Origin: Trinickia sp963838695
GTDB taxonomy: Bacteria; Pseudomonadota; Gammaproteobacteria; Burkholderiales; Burkholderiaceae
NCBI GenBank assembly: GCA_963838695.1
Contig: CAWIRZ010000006.1
Location: forward strand, 434,001-498,000
Length of the DNA: 64,000 nucleotides
Reading direction: 5' to 3'
Each line of letters begins with the position of its first letter. The first letter of the stretch is position 1. This document shows positions 17,959 through 26,028 of this stretch, piece after piece. The position numbers and the translations under genes were made by a program. Under the pieces are notes generated by a model. It was not told the DNA's origin and did not search any database. It saw only the letters and a program-made list of their open reading frames with translations.

Positions 17959-17986
17959 AAAAAAAGGCCGAACGAACCGCTCGGCC
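17957..17986 (-). terminator. Rho-independent terminator of the araFGH transcript
   Basis: Read on the minus strand, the stem GGCCGA/TCGGCC (17966-17971 and 17981-17986) is followed at once by nine T (17957-17965 is a run of nine A on the plus strand). It lies about 120 bases beyond the araH stop, so it ends the minus-strand arabinose transporter transcript. On the plus strand there is no T tract after the hairpin, so it would not be an efficient intrinsic terminator for graB. Confidence 0.78.
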
Positions 17987-18104
17987 AAGCCGCCGATCAG
18001 ACAGGATCGCGGGGGACGTCAGCAAAAGGCAAGGCAGCCGGGCGATGATGCGCCCGGTCCGCCGTTGATGAGGGCGCGCTTGCACGCGCAGTTATGTTCG
18101 ACCC

Positions 18105-19100
18105 TTAGCGCACGCGTGCGGCTCGCGAGCGGCGGATGTGATCGAAGAACACAGCGAGCAAGAGGATGCCGCCGCGAATCAGATACTGATAGAACGTCGG
18201 CACGTTGAGCAGGCTCATGGCGTCTTGCACGGAACCCATGATCAGCACGCCCACGAGCACGCCCGAGATCGTCGCCACACCACCGGTCAACGACACGCCG
18301 CCCAGCACGCAAGCGGAAATCACGCCGAGTTCGAGGCCGACCGACGTCTTCGGATCGCCAAGGCTCATCCGCGAGGCGAGCATGACGCCCGCGAAGCCCG
18401 TCACCAGCCCTTGCAGCACGAACACGAGGATCTTGATGCGCATCACAGGCAAGCCCGCGAGCAGCGCGGCCTCGCCGTTGCCGCCCACGGCCAGCACATT
18501 TTTGCCGAACACCGTCTTGCGCAGAATGAAGCCGAACACGACGAAGCCGACGATGTTGCTCCAGATCGGATACGAAATGCCGAGGAACGAGCCGCCGCCG
18601 AGATCGAAGAAGCGCTCTTCCGAAATCATGACCGCATCGCCGTTCGACACGATGAAGGCGAGGCCGCGCACGACTTCCATCATGGCGAGCGTCACGATCA
18701 GCGAATTGATTCGATAGCGCGCGACCAAGACACCGTTGACGAGGCCGACCGCGCCGCCGGCAATCACGCCGGCCGTCACGCCGAGCAATACGCTATGCGT
18801 GGCCGTGATAACCGTCGACGCCACGACACCGGACAGCGCCACGATCGACGCCACGGATAGATCCACCTCCCCAAGCGCCAGCACGAACATCATCGTCACG
18901 GCGATCGAGCCGATCAGCGTGACCGACAGCAGCAGGCCCTGCATGTTGCGGCTCGTCAGGAAGTCGGGCACGGTGAAACATAGGACGACGAACAAAATCG
19001 CGAACACCATGACGATGCCGGATTTGTTGAGCAGTCGCCACGTTTTGGCTGCGTACGCTGCCGGGCCGCTCGGGGCGGTGAGGGTTTGAGGTTGTTGCAT
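18105..19100 (-). CDS. araH: L-arabinose ABC transporter permease AraH
   Basis: 331 residues. The start at 19098-19100 removes a spurious polar extension and begins at MQQPQTLTAPSG, as expected for this family. About eight to ten membrane segments run from IVMVFAILFVVLCFTV to LIRGGILLLAVFFDHI. The similarity to E. coli AraH is specific: GEVDLSVASIVALSGVVASTVI (AraH has DFDLSVASVIACAGV) and LELGVISACVLGGVSLTGGVATISGVLVGVLIMGSVQDAMSLLNV. It forms the membrane channel for the AraF/AraG system. It follows araG by about 130 bases and ends before the terminator at 17957-17986. Arabinose specificity fits the catabolic genes next door. Confidence 0.86.
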   Translation of the reverse strand: MQQPQTLTAPSGPAAYAAKTWRLLNKSGIVMVFAILFVVLCFTVPDFLTSRNMQGLLLSVTLIGSIAVTMMFVLALGEVDLSVASIVALSGVVASTVITATHSVLLGVTAGVIAGGAVGLVNGVLVARYRINSLIVTLAMMEVVRGLAFIVSNGDAVMISEERFFDLGGGSFLGISYPIWSNIVGFVVFGFILRKTVFGKNVLAVGGNGEAALLAGLPVMRIKILVFVLQGLVTGFAGVMLASRMSLGDPKTSVGLELGVISACVLGGVSLTGGVATISGVLVGVLIMGSVQDAMSLLNVPTFYQYLIRGGILLLAVFFDHIRRSRAARVR

Positions 19101-19229
19101 GGTCTCGTCTCTTTCGATGCTTTCGGTGCTTTCGGTGCCGTGCTCGCAGTGCTTGCGGACACGGCCAAACAATCAGTACTACTGCTTAGGAATCACGACT
19201 CAAAAATCACGACTCGGAAATCGATTCGC

Positions 19230-20762
19230 TCATTGAGGCAGCGCGAGCTTGATCAGTTGATCGGGGCTCGCCTCGGCCTTGGGCAGATCGCCTACCATGC
19301 GGCCTTCCTTCATGACGATGATCCGATCCGCGACGCCGATGACTTCCGCCAAATCGCTCGAGACCATCAGCACCGTGCGGCCCGCTTCGGCCAAGCCGTA
19401 CAGCAACTCGTAGATTTGCGCTCGCGCGCCGACGTCGATGCCGCGCGTCGGTTCGTCCATGACGAACACGTCGATCTGCTCGGCGAGCCAGCGCGCCAAG
19501 ATGACCTTTTGCTGGTTGCCGCCCGAAAGCGTGCCGATCGCCGTGTCGCCGTTGCGCGTCTTGATCGACAGCTTGTCGATGTACTCGTCGGTCAGATCTC
19601 GCTCACGGCGTTCGTTGAGCAGCCATTTAGCAAAGCTCGAATGGCGCCGTGCGCTGATATTCAGGTTGTCGGATACCGAGGCGATCGCGACGATGCCTTC
19701 TTGCTTGCGGTCTTCGGGGCACAGCGCAATCCCTGCGCGTACGGCATCGCGCGGTGTCAGAAAGCGCATACGGCGGCCGTTGAGTTCGATGTCGCCCTGG
19801 CTCGGCCGCACCGCGCCGCAGACGAGCTTCATCAGTTCCGATCGCCCCGCGCCCACGAGCCCGAAAAACCCGAGAATTTCGCCTTTGCGTGCGCTGAACG
19901 AAACGGGCTCGGACAGCCCGCGGCCGAGCAGGCCCTTCACTGCGATTCGAACGTCGCCCGCCGGACGTGCGCGATAGCCATACACGTCGCGGATCGAGCG
20001 GCCGACCATCGAACTGATTAACCGATCGCGTTCGAGCCCGTCGACGGTTTCGAACGTTTCGATCGAGTGTCCGTCGCGGAATACCGTTACGCGGTCGCAC
20101 AGTTCGTACACCTCGTCCATCCGGTGCGTGACATAAACGATCGCGCGGCCTTCCTGGCGCAAGCCGTTGATGATCTTGAACAGTTGCTTCGTTTCGCGCG
20201 ACGACAGCGAGCTCGTCGGTTCGTCGAAAGCAATGACGCGCGCATCGCGCATCAAAGCCTTACCGATCTCGATCATCTGGCGCTGGCCGATCGAGAGGTT
20301 CTTCACTTGCTCACGCGGATCGATGCGCTCACCGAGACGTGCCAGCGTTTCGCTGGCACGCTCGATCAGCTCGCGCTCGCTGAGCACGCCGAGACGGCTC
20401 GGCAACTGCCCGAGCATGAGGTTCTCGGCAACAGTCAACTCGGGAACGAGATGCAATTCCTGATAGATGATGGCGATGCCGGCTTCGATCGCCGCCTTCG
20501 TCCCGGAGAAATGCTGCTCGATGCCGCCGAGCGTCAACGTGCCCGATTGCGGCACATTGACACCCGACAGCACCTTCAGCAGCGTCGATTTTCCGGCACC
20601 GTTCTCGCCCATCAGGCCGTGCACTTCGCCACCGCGTACCGCGAACGACACATGATCGAGCGCAAGCACGCCGGGAAAACTGACGGTGATGCCGTCCAGC
20701 CGCAGGTAAGGCACGGCCGTGTCGGCGCTCGCCAAAGCAATGTCGTCGTTCGCGTCCAGCAT
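19230..20762 (-). CDS. araG: L-arabinose ABC transporter ATP-binding protein AraG
   Basis: 510 residues with the duplicated ABC module of sugar importers (CUT2 type). The first domain has Walker A GENGAGKSTLLK (about residues 53-64), signature LSIGQRQMIEIGKAL, and Walker B VIAFDEPTSSLS. The second domain has GLVGAGRSELMKL in place of a canonical Walker A, as is normal in this family, with signature LSGGNQQKVILARWL and Walker B VFVMDEPTRGIDVG. It hydrolyses ATP at the cytoplasmic face to drive AraFGH. The ATG (20760-20762) is five bases from the araF stop, and no strong ribosome-binding site is seen, so it is probably coupled to araF. Confidence 0.88.
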   Translation of the reverse strand: MLDANDDIALASADTAVPYLRLDGITVSFPGVLALDHVSFAVRGGEVHGLMGENGAGKSTLLKVLSGVNVPQSGTLTLGGIEQHFSGTKAAIEAGIAIIYQELHLVPELTVAENLMLGQLPSRLGVLSERELIERASETLARLGERIDPREQVKNLSIGQRQMIEIGKALMRDARVIAFDEPTSSLSSRETKQLFKIINGLRQEGRAIVYVTHRMDEVYELCDRVTVFRDGHSIETFETVDGLERDRLISSMVGRSIRDVYGYRARPAGDVRIAVKGLLGRGLSEPVSFSARKGEILGFFGLVGAGRSELMKLVCGAVRPSQGDIELNGRRMRFLTPRDAVRAGIALCPEDRKQEGIVAIASVSDNLNISARRHSSFAKWLLNERRERDLTDEYIDKLSIKTRNGDTAIGTLSGGNQQKVILARWLAEQIDVFVMDEPTRGIDVGARAQIYELLYGLAEAGRTVLMVSSDLAEVIGVADRIIVMKEGRMVGDLPKAEASPDQLIKLALPQ

Positions 20763-20767
20763 AACGT

Positions 20768-21772
20768 TTAGATCCCCAGTTCCTTACGCACGGCAAGCCA
20801 GTTGTCGCGCGTCATCAGCTTGCCCGTCGTTTGGGTATCGGCAGCCGGTTGCTTGCCCGTGCGGATCCAATCGATCAGGTTTTGCGTGGTTTGCTTGCCG
20901 TGATTCGTCGAGCTAACAGCGATCGTGCCGTAAAAGCCCGTCGGTTCCTTCTTCTGGAACTCGGCAAATGCTTCGCCCGCACCGTTGATGCCCACACCGA
21001 TCACATCGGCCGAGGGAATATGCAACTGTTCCGTCGCCCGCACGCCGCCCAGCACCGATTCCTCGTTCAGCGCGAAGATCACCCACTTCTTGATGTTCGG
21101 ATGCTTGGACAACACCGGCGACGTAGCCACGAAACCGCCTTCGTCATCGGTCGTCTTTTGCGGCGCATCGAAGATGTTTTCCTTCTTGAAGCCGTTCGCG
21201 AGCAAGCTTTCCGTGGCGCCGTCGGTGCGCAGCCTCGCCGTCGGCAGTTCGTAGTCGGAGATGCGGATCGCGCCCACTTCTTCCGGCTTCCAGCCACGGC
21301 GCTTCATCTCGTCGGAGATGGCTTGGCCTACTTGATTGCCGATCTTCGACGCCGACATACCCAGGTGCGGCACACCGGCGAGCGGCTTGCCGGCGGAATC
21401 CACGAGCTGATCGTCGACGGTCACGAACTTCATGCTGTACTTCTTGGCACGGGCTTGAATGGCCGGTCCAAGGCGAACGTCGGGCGCGCAAATGACGAAG
21501 CCCTTGGCGCCTTGCGCGCCGAGGTTGTCGATCGCGCTGAGCACGCGCTCGCCATCGGGCGTGCCGATATTGACGACGCTGACGTTATCGGCTTTGCCGA
21601 CCGCCGTGGCTGCCTTCTGCTCGTTGATGAACCATGCCTGCTCGGGCATCTTCACGAGGAAGCCGATCTTCAACGGCTCGTCCGCATGGACGCCGAGCGG
21701 GGCCATGAGCGGTGCGGCCAGGAGGGCGGCCATCGTGGCACGCAACGTGAAGCGGCGAAGCTTGCTGGTCAT
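20768..21772 (-). CDS. araF: Periplasmic L-arabinose-binding protein AraF
   Basis: 334 residues, signal peptide cleaved near GVHADEP. The mature protein starts LKIGFLVKMPEQAWFINEQKAATAV, the AraF pattern (E. coli AraF begins similarly, with the substrate-contacting KQPEEPWFQTEW region). Later AraF-type segments are CAPDVRLGPAIQARAKKYSMKFVTVDDQLVD, VGAIRISDYELPTARLRTDGA, and NEESVLGGVRATEQL. A strong AAGGAG precedes the ATG at 21770-21772. It binds L-arabinose (and possibly D-galactose) in the periplasm and delivers it to AraH. As first gene of the araFGH operon it is preceded by a palindrome at 21790-21806 that could be an operator. Confidence 0.88.
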   Translation of the reverse strand: MTSKLRRFTLRATMAALLAAPLMAPLGVHADEPLKIGFLVKMPEQAWFINEQKAATAVGKADNVSVVNIGTPDGERVLSAIDNLGAQGAKGFVICAPDVRLGPAIQARAKKYSMKFVTVDDQLVDSAGKPLAGVPHLGMSASKIGNQVGQAISDEMKRRGWKPEEVGAIRISDYELPTARLRTDGATESLLANGFKKENIFDAPQKTTDDEGGFVATSPVLSKHPNIKKWVIFALNEESVLGGVRATEQLHIPSADVIGVGINGAGEAFAEFQKKEPTGFYGTIAVSSTNHGKQTTQNLIDWIRTGKQPAADTQTTGKLMTRDNWLAVRKELGI

Positions 21773-21789
21773 ACTAGTCTCCTTCTTGT

Positions 21790-21806
21790 CGGTCTATCGT
21801 AGACCG
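21790..21806. promoter_or_regulatory. Inverted repeat in front of araF
   Basis: CGGTCTA (21790-21796) and TAGACCG (21800-21806) are perfect inverted copies around TCG, 18 bases upstream of the araF start. A second inverted repeat, GTCGATTA (21862-21869) with TAATCGAC (21881-21888), lies 60 bases further upstream. Their position at the head of araFGH suggests operator sites, but the cognate regulator is unknown. A 5' UTR hairpin overlapping the ribosome-binding-site region is the alternative. Confidence 0.45.
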
Positions 21807-21995
21807 TGTTGTGAACCTAAAAAACTAAAACGCTAAGAATCCAAAACCCTCAATCTATTCGGTCGATTAGGACAACTCGATAATCGACGACGTCACCCCG
21901 TGGTGCGCGAACGGCAACTTCCGGCAATTTTCGGCAAGGCCGAGCAGACCGGCATCCGGATGCCGGCCCGAACCGCAGCAATGCAGGGCGTTACC

Positions 21996-22922
21996 TCATT
22001 CGATGAACGCTTCGACGATTTCCCGTTTGCCAAGCAGAAACGCGTCGGCGACAAGGCTAAGCGGCCGCGCATCGACATCGCGCTCGCCGCGCAAAATCAG
22101 ATCGTGCCAGCGGCTATAGAGCGACGGATACTCGTGCACGAAGCCCAGCGCAACGTCGCGCTCGTCGATCTGCAGCCGATTGCCGCCCTGGGAGAGCAGC
22201 AGCGTACCGTCGGCGGTGCGCACTTCGATCTCCCAAAGCTCCTGCGGGCCGTGGCGCCAGTCGAATTCGACGCGGATCGGAACACCGGTCGTGTCGGTCA
22301 ATTCGAGATCGGCTGCGATCGGCATGGCCTTGTTCGCAGGAATGCTCAACGTCGACGAAACGAGGGCGACTTCGCGCGGCAGGATCTGGGTGATGATCGA
22401 CAGCGCGTTGATGCCCGGATCGAACACGCCAAGGCCGCCCGGCTCCCAAATCCATGCTTGGCCCGGGTGCCAACGGCGCACGTCCTCTTTCCACCGGACA
22501 TGCACGTGACGGATATCCCGGATGGCAAGCCACGTGCGGGCTGCCTCGACGCCCAATGCATGACGCGAGTGCCAGGTCGTGAACATCGTCTTGCCCGCTG
22601 CGCCGGCCATTTGATCGAGCGCTCGCACTTCGCTCAAGCATGCACCGGGCGGTTTTTCGAGCATCACGTGCTTGCCGGCTGCCAGCGCGATGCGCGCTTG
22701 CTGGAAGCGCGGGATCGGCGGCGCGCACAACGAGACGGCTTCGATGCTCGGCTCGGCTTCGAGCAAAGCCTCCAGCGTCGGATAATTGCGCACACCGTCG
22801 ACGGAGGCGTTGCGGCTCGCACAGGCGACGAGATCGAAGCGCGGATCGGCCGCGATCGCCGGCAAGTGTTGATCGCGGGCGATTTTGCCCACCCCGATGA
22901 GCGCGATCGAAATCTTTTTCAT
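21996..22922 (-). CDS. L-arabinose 1-dehydrogenase (NAD(P)+), Gfo/Idh/MocA family
   Basis: 308 residues. The ATG 22920-22922 is preceded by AGGAG. The N-terminal Rossmann fold starts ISIALIGVGKIARDQHLPAI, which matches the Azospirillum L-arabinose 1-dehydrogenase (called AraA there, not to be confused with arabinose isomerase) very closely. The family EKP motif is HVMLEKPPG with Lys90. Further shared blocks are WKEDVRRWHPGQAWIWEPGGLGVFDPGINALSI and EFDWRHGPQELWEIEV. It oxidises L-arabinose (and D-galactose in some homologues) at C1 to the lactone, the first step of the oxidative route. The KDA dehydratase gene lies 14 bases upstream on the same strand. The lactonase is not visible nearby. Confidence 0.88.
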   Translation of the reverse strand: MKKISIALIGVGKIARDQHLPAIAADPRFDLVACASRNASVDGVRNYPTLEALLEAEPSIEAVSLCAPPIPRFQQARIALAAGKHVMLEKPPGACLSEVRALDQMAGAAGKTMFTTWHSRHALGVEAARTWLAIRDIRHVHVRWKEDVRRWHPGQAWIWEPGGLGVFDPGINALSIITQILPREVALVSSTLSIPANKAMPIAADLELTDTTGVPIRVEFDWRHGPQELWEIEVRTADGTLLLSQGGNRLQIDERDVALGFVHEYPSLYSRWHDLILRGERDVDARPLSLVADAFLLGKREIVEAFIE

Positions 22923-22936
22923 CTTATCTCCTGCGC

Positions 22937-23863
22937 TCAACGGCCCCAGCGCAAGGCGAGCGGATTCGCCTCGCGTGCGAGTTCGAGCAATTCGGCGCGC
23001 GTAGCGGGCGCCAGCGGCTCGAGCGGACGACGCACCGCATCGCTTTTGATCACGCCGCCTTCCATCATGACTGTCTTCGCGGCGCGCAAGCCGCATTGAC
23101 GATTTTCGTAATTGATCAGCGGCAAGATGCGCGCATAGCCAGCCCGCGCTTCGTCACGTCGGCCTGCACGAAAATCGTCGAACACTGTGCGGATCAAATC
23201 GGGCAGCAGCGCGCTCGACATCGTGCCCGTCGCGCCCGCATCGAGATCGGGCAGCAAGGTGATGGCTTCCTCGCCGTCGAAGGGGCCCTCGATCGCATCG
23301 CCGCCCGCGGCGATCAACGCGCGCAGTTTTGCCGCGGCTTGCGGCGTCTCGATCTTGAAGTAGCGCACGAGCGGCAGCTCGCGTGCAATGCGAGCTAGAA
23401 ACGGCACCGACAACGTCACGCCGGACAGCGGCGCATCTTGGATCATGATCGGCACACCGGCCGAGGCCGCCACCTGAGCGAAGAAATCGAACATGGCGGG
23501 TTCGTCGACGCGGAGCGTGGCACCGTGATACGGCGGCATCACCATGATGATGCTGGCGCCCGCTTGCGCAGCCCGCTTCGCGCGTTCCGCGGAGATCTGG
23601 GTGCTGAAATGGCTGCACGTCACCATGACGGGCACGCGGCCGGCCACGTGGCTCAAGCACAAATCGACGAGCGTATCGCGTTCGGCATCGGTCACCAGGA
23701 ACTGCTCGGAGTAGTTCGCCAGAATGCAGATGCCGTCCACACGCTGGTCGATCATGCAATCGAGCACGCGGCGTTGGCCGTCGAGATCGAGTTCGCCGGT
23801 TTCGGTAAACGGCGTCGGGGCGACGGGGAAGACGCCCGAGAACGGGCGGGGCGATGCGGTCAC
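22937..23863 (-). CDS. L-2-keto-3-deoxyarabonate dehydratase (DapA/NAL superfamily)
   Basis: 308 residues, GTG start (23861-23863) with AGGAG eight bases upstream. A class I aldolase-like TIM barrel: FPVAPTPFTETGELDLDGQ at the start, then CILANYSEQFLVTDAERD. The Schiff-base lysine is Lys170 in YFKIETPQAAAKLR. The sequence parallels Azospirillum brasilense L-KDA dehydratase (AraD in that naming) through GGDAIEGPFDGEEAITLLPDLDAGATG. It converts 2-keto-3-deoxy-L-arabonate to alpha-ketoglutarate semialdehyde in the cytoplasm. It lies between the arabinose dehydrogenase and a sugar permease gene on one strand, so the catabolic and transport genes are probably one transcript. Plain dihydrodipicolinate synthase is unlikely given context. 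Confidence 0.87.
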   Translation of the reverse strand: MTASPRPFSGVFPVAPTPFTETGELDLDGQRRVLDCMIDQRVDGICILANYSEQFLVTDAERDTLVDLCLSHVAGRVPVMVTCSHFSTQISAERAKRAAQAGASIIMVMPPYHGATLRVDEPAMFDFFAQVAASAGVPIMIQDAPLSGVTLSVPFLARIARELPLVRYFKIETPQAAAKLRALIAAGGDAIEGPFDGEEAITLLPDLDAGATGTMSSALLPDLIRTVFDDFRAGRRDEARAGYARILPLINYENRQCGLRAAKTVMMEGGVIKSDAVRRPLEPLAPATRAELLELAREANPLALRWGR

Positions 23864-23884
23864 TATTCGTACTCCTAATAAAGA

Positions 23885-24994
23885 CTATCCAAGCATGCGG
23901 GGCCGGCGCATCAAGCGTGCGCGCAACCCGAGAGGGGCGGTGCCGTCGGCTTCCTCGCCGACACTGCGCTTCTTGCCGCCGGGCGCCGCGGCGCTGCCGA
24001 GCCCTGAGCCGTTCGACTTGCGGCGCGCGGCTTGCCGCTCGATTACGCGTTGCAGCAAACAGAAGATGCAAAGCAGGGCGCCGATGACGATGCGCGTCCA
24101 CCACGAGCTAAGGGTGCCGTCGAAGGTGATCAGCGTCTGGATCGTACCGAGCACGCCCACGCCGAACACCGAACCGATGATGTAGCCGACGCCGCCCGTC
24201 AGCAGCGTGCCGCCGATGACGCTCGCGGCGATCGCATCGAGTTCCATGCCCTGGCCTTGCAGGCCGTAGCCCGACAGCACATACAGCGTGAAGACGAGGC
24301 CGCCCAGTGCCGAGCACAGGCCGCCCAGCGCATAGACGCCGATCTTCGTTTTGGCCACCGGCAACCCCATGAGAAGGGCCGATTTTTCGTTGCCGCCGAG
24401 GGCATACACGTTACGCCCGAAGCGCGTGAAGTGAGCGACATACAGTGCAATCGCGAGCGTGACGAGCGCGATCAATGCGCCGCTGTTCAACTGGCCGCTG
24501 CCGATTTGCAAGTTGTAGTCGGCCACCGCGTGAAACGACGGCTCGGTGATCGTGATCGATTGCGTCGTGACGAGAAAGCATGCGCCGCGTGCGAGGAACA
24601 TCCCTGCGAGCGTCACGATGAACGGTTGCAGCCGCAGGTAGTGGATCAGCGCGCCCTGGGCCGCCCCGAAGGCCGCGCCGATCAGCAGCACCAGCGGTGC
24701 CACGGCATAGAGCGGCCAGTGCCAATGCTCGGCACAGACGGCACAGACGATCGTCGTGAAGGCGACCACGGCGCCGACCGATAGATCGATACCGCCCGAC
24801 AAAATCACGAAGGTCGTGCCGATGGCGACGATCAGCAAGAATGAATTGTCGACGAGCAGGCCGAGCAGAACCTGCAGCGAGCCGAAGCCCGTATACATGA
24901 ACGAGCCGAAGCCGAACAACACGGCGAACAGGGCGATCGTAACGACGATCGGCAGCGTTCGCGGATCGAGAAGACGACGAATGAACGCGCTCAT
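23885..24994 (-). CDS. yjfF: Sugar ABC transporter permease, YjfF type
   Basis: 369 residues, a CUT2-family permease with eight to ten membrane segments. Typical stretches are TTFVILSGGIDLSVGAVVAFTTIV, LRLQPFIVTLAGMFLARGACFLVTTQSITI and ALGGNEKSALLMGLPVAKTKIGVYALGG. Compared with YjfF it has an extra basic, glycine-rich C-terminal tail of about 45 residues (AARRKSNGSGLGSAAAPGGKKR) with no obvious domain. The ATG overlaps the stop of the preceding permease gene by four bases (24991-24994). With YtfT it would form the heterodimeric channel of a YtfQRT-YjfF importer, known in E. coli for galactofuranose. Neighbouring arabinose genes suggest L-arabinose or a related furanose here. Confidence 0.82.
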   Translation of the reverse strand: MSAFIRRLLDPRTLPIVVTIALFAVLFGFGSFMYTGFGSLQVLLGLLVDNSFLLIVAIGTTFVILSGGIDLSVGAVVAFTTIVCAVCAEHWHWPLYAVAPLVLLIGAAFGAAQGALIHYLRLQPFIVTLAGMFLARGACFLVTTQSITITEPSFHAVADYNLQIGSGQLNSGALIALVTLAIALYVAHFTRFGRNVYALGGNEKSALLMGLPVAKTKIGVYALGGLCSALGGLVFTLYVLSGYGLQGQGMELDAIAASVIGGTLLTGGVGYIIGSVFGVGVLGTIQTLITFDGTLSSWWTRIVIGALLCIFCLLQRVIERQAARRKSNGSGLGSAAAPGGKKRSVGEEADGTAPLGLRARLMRRPRMLG

Positions 24995-26028
24995 TGCACC
25001 TCCGGCCGGGCGCGAGTGGAAGACGAGGACAGCCGCACGGCGAGGCCCGCAAGCAGCTCCCGTGCGCGCGCCGATTGAATGACGCTGACCACGATCACGA
25101 CGAACGCTTTGACGACGAGCGTCGCTTCGGGCGGCACGCCGATCGAGTAAGTCGTGTACGTGAGCGTCTGAATGATCAGTGCGCCGAGGACCGTGCCGGC
25201 GAGCGAGAACCGGCCGCCCATCAGCGACGTACCGCCTAGCGTTACCGCGAGGATCGCGTCCAGTTCGAGCAGCAGGCCGGCGTTGTTGCCGTCGGCGCTA
25301 CGCACGTTCGAACTCGCCAAAATGCCGGCGACGGCTGCGGACAATCCGCAAAACACGTAGACGCCGAACATGATCGCCGTCGAGCGTAGGCCGACGAGCC
25401 GCGCTGCCACCGGGTTGACGCCGATCGAACGGACAAGCAGCCCGAGCGCCGTGCGGTTCACGAGCAGCGACGTGGCGATAAACACGGCAACGGCGATCCA
25501 GACAGCACAAGGCACCATCGCCAGGTAGCCGTCTCCGAGACGCAGATAGCCCCGTGCGCCGATCGGAATGATCTGACCGCCGGTGAGCAACTGCGCGACA
25601 CCGCGCCCCGCCACCATGAGGATCAACGTCGCGATGATCGGCTGCATGCCGATGACGGCTGCGAGCAGCCCGTTCCAAGCGCCGGCCAGCAAGCCGACGC
25701 CCAAGGCGGCGGCGATCGCGAAACCGACGTGCGTCGGATCGGCGGCTAGAATGATCGCCGCGGTGGCACCTGCAATCGCGACGATGGTGCCTACGGAGAT
25801 ATCGATCCCGCGCGTGGCGATCACGAGCGTCATGCCGAGCGAGACGACGACGAGCGGCGCCGCGCGGTTCAAGATATCGATTGGCGCACCGAAGAAGTGA
25901 CCGTCGAGCATCGTGATCGCCAGGAAGTCGTGCCGATGCGCGACATCGAGCGCAAACAGCAGAAGCAGCGTGACGACGGGCCACAACAACGGATGACGGG
26001 CGATTGCCTGCAATGGGCGGGCGCTCAT
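24991..26028 (-). CDS. ytfT: Sugar ABC transporter permease, YtfT type
   Basis: 345 residues. The start at 26026-26028 overlaps the stop of the ATPase gene (26025-26027); a much longer open frame upstream is only the antisense-like shadow of that ATPase. Membrane segments begin with LLWPVVTLLLLFALDVA, followed by the family stretch VVVSLGMTLVIATRGIDISVGTIVAIAGA and later LDAILAVTLGGTSLMGGRFSLAGTVLGALIIQTLT, which is typical of YtfT. The first periplasmic loop (HRHDFLAITMLDGHFFGAPIDILNRAAP) is longer than in RbsC. It pairs with the YjfF-type protein encoded next. Four-base overlaps on both sides imply tight co-translation. Confidence 0.84.
   Translation of the reverse strand: MSARPLQAIARHPLLWPVVTLLLLFALDVAHRHDFLAITMLDGHFFGAPIDILNRAAPLVVVSLGMTLVIATRGIDISVGTIVAIAGATAAIILAADPTHVGFAIAAALGVGLLAGAWNGLLAAVIGMQPIIATLILMVAGRGVAQLLTGGQIIPIGARGYLRLGDGYLAMVPCAVWIAVAVFIATSLLVNRTALGLLVRSIGVNPVAARLVGLRSTAIMFGVYVFCGLSAAVAGILASSNVRSADGNNAGLLLELDAILAVTLGGTSLMGGRFSLAGTVLGALIIQTLTYTTYSIGVPPEATLVVKAFVVIVVSVIQSARARELLAGLAVRLSSSSTRARPEVQ

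Noticed and set aside
21900..23099. Plus-strand open frame of 399 codons
   Set aside because: Lies opposite the arabinose dehydrogenase gene, which matches a characterised enzyme closely.
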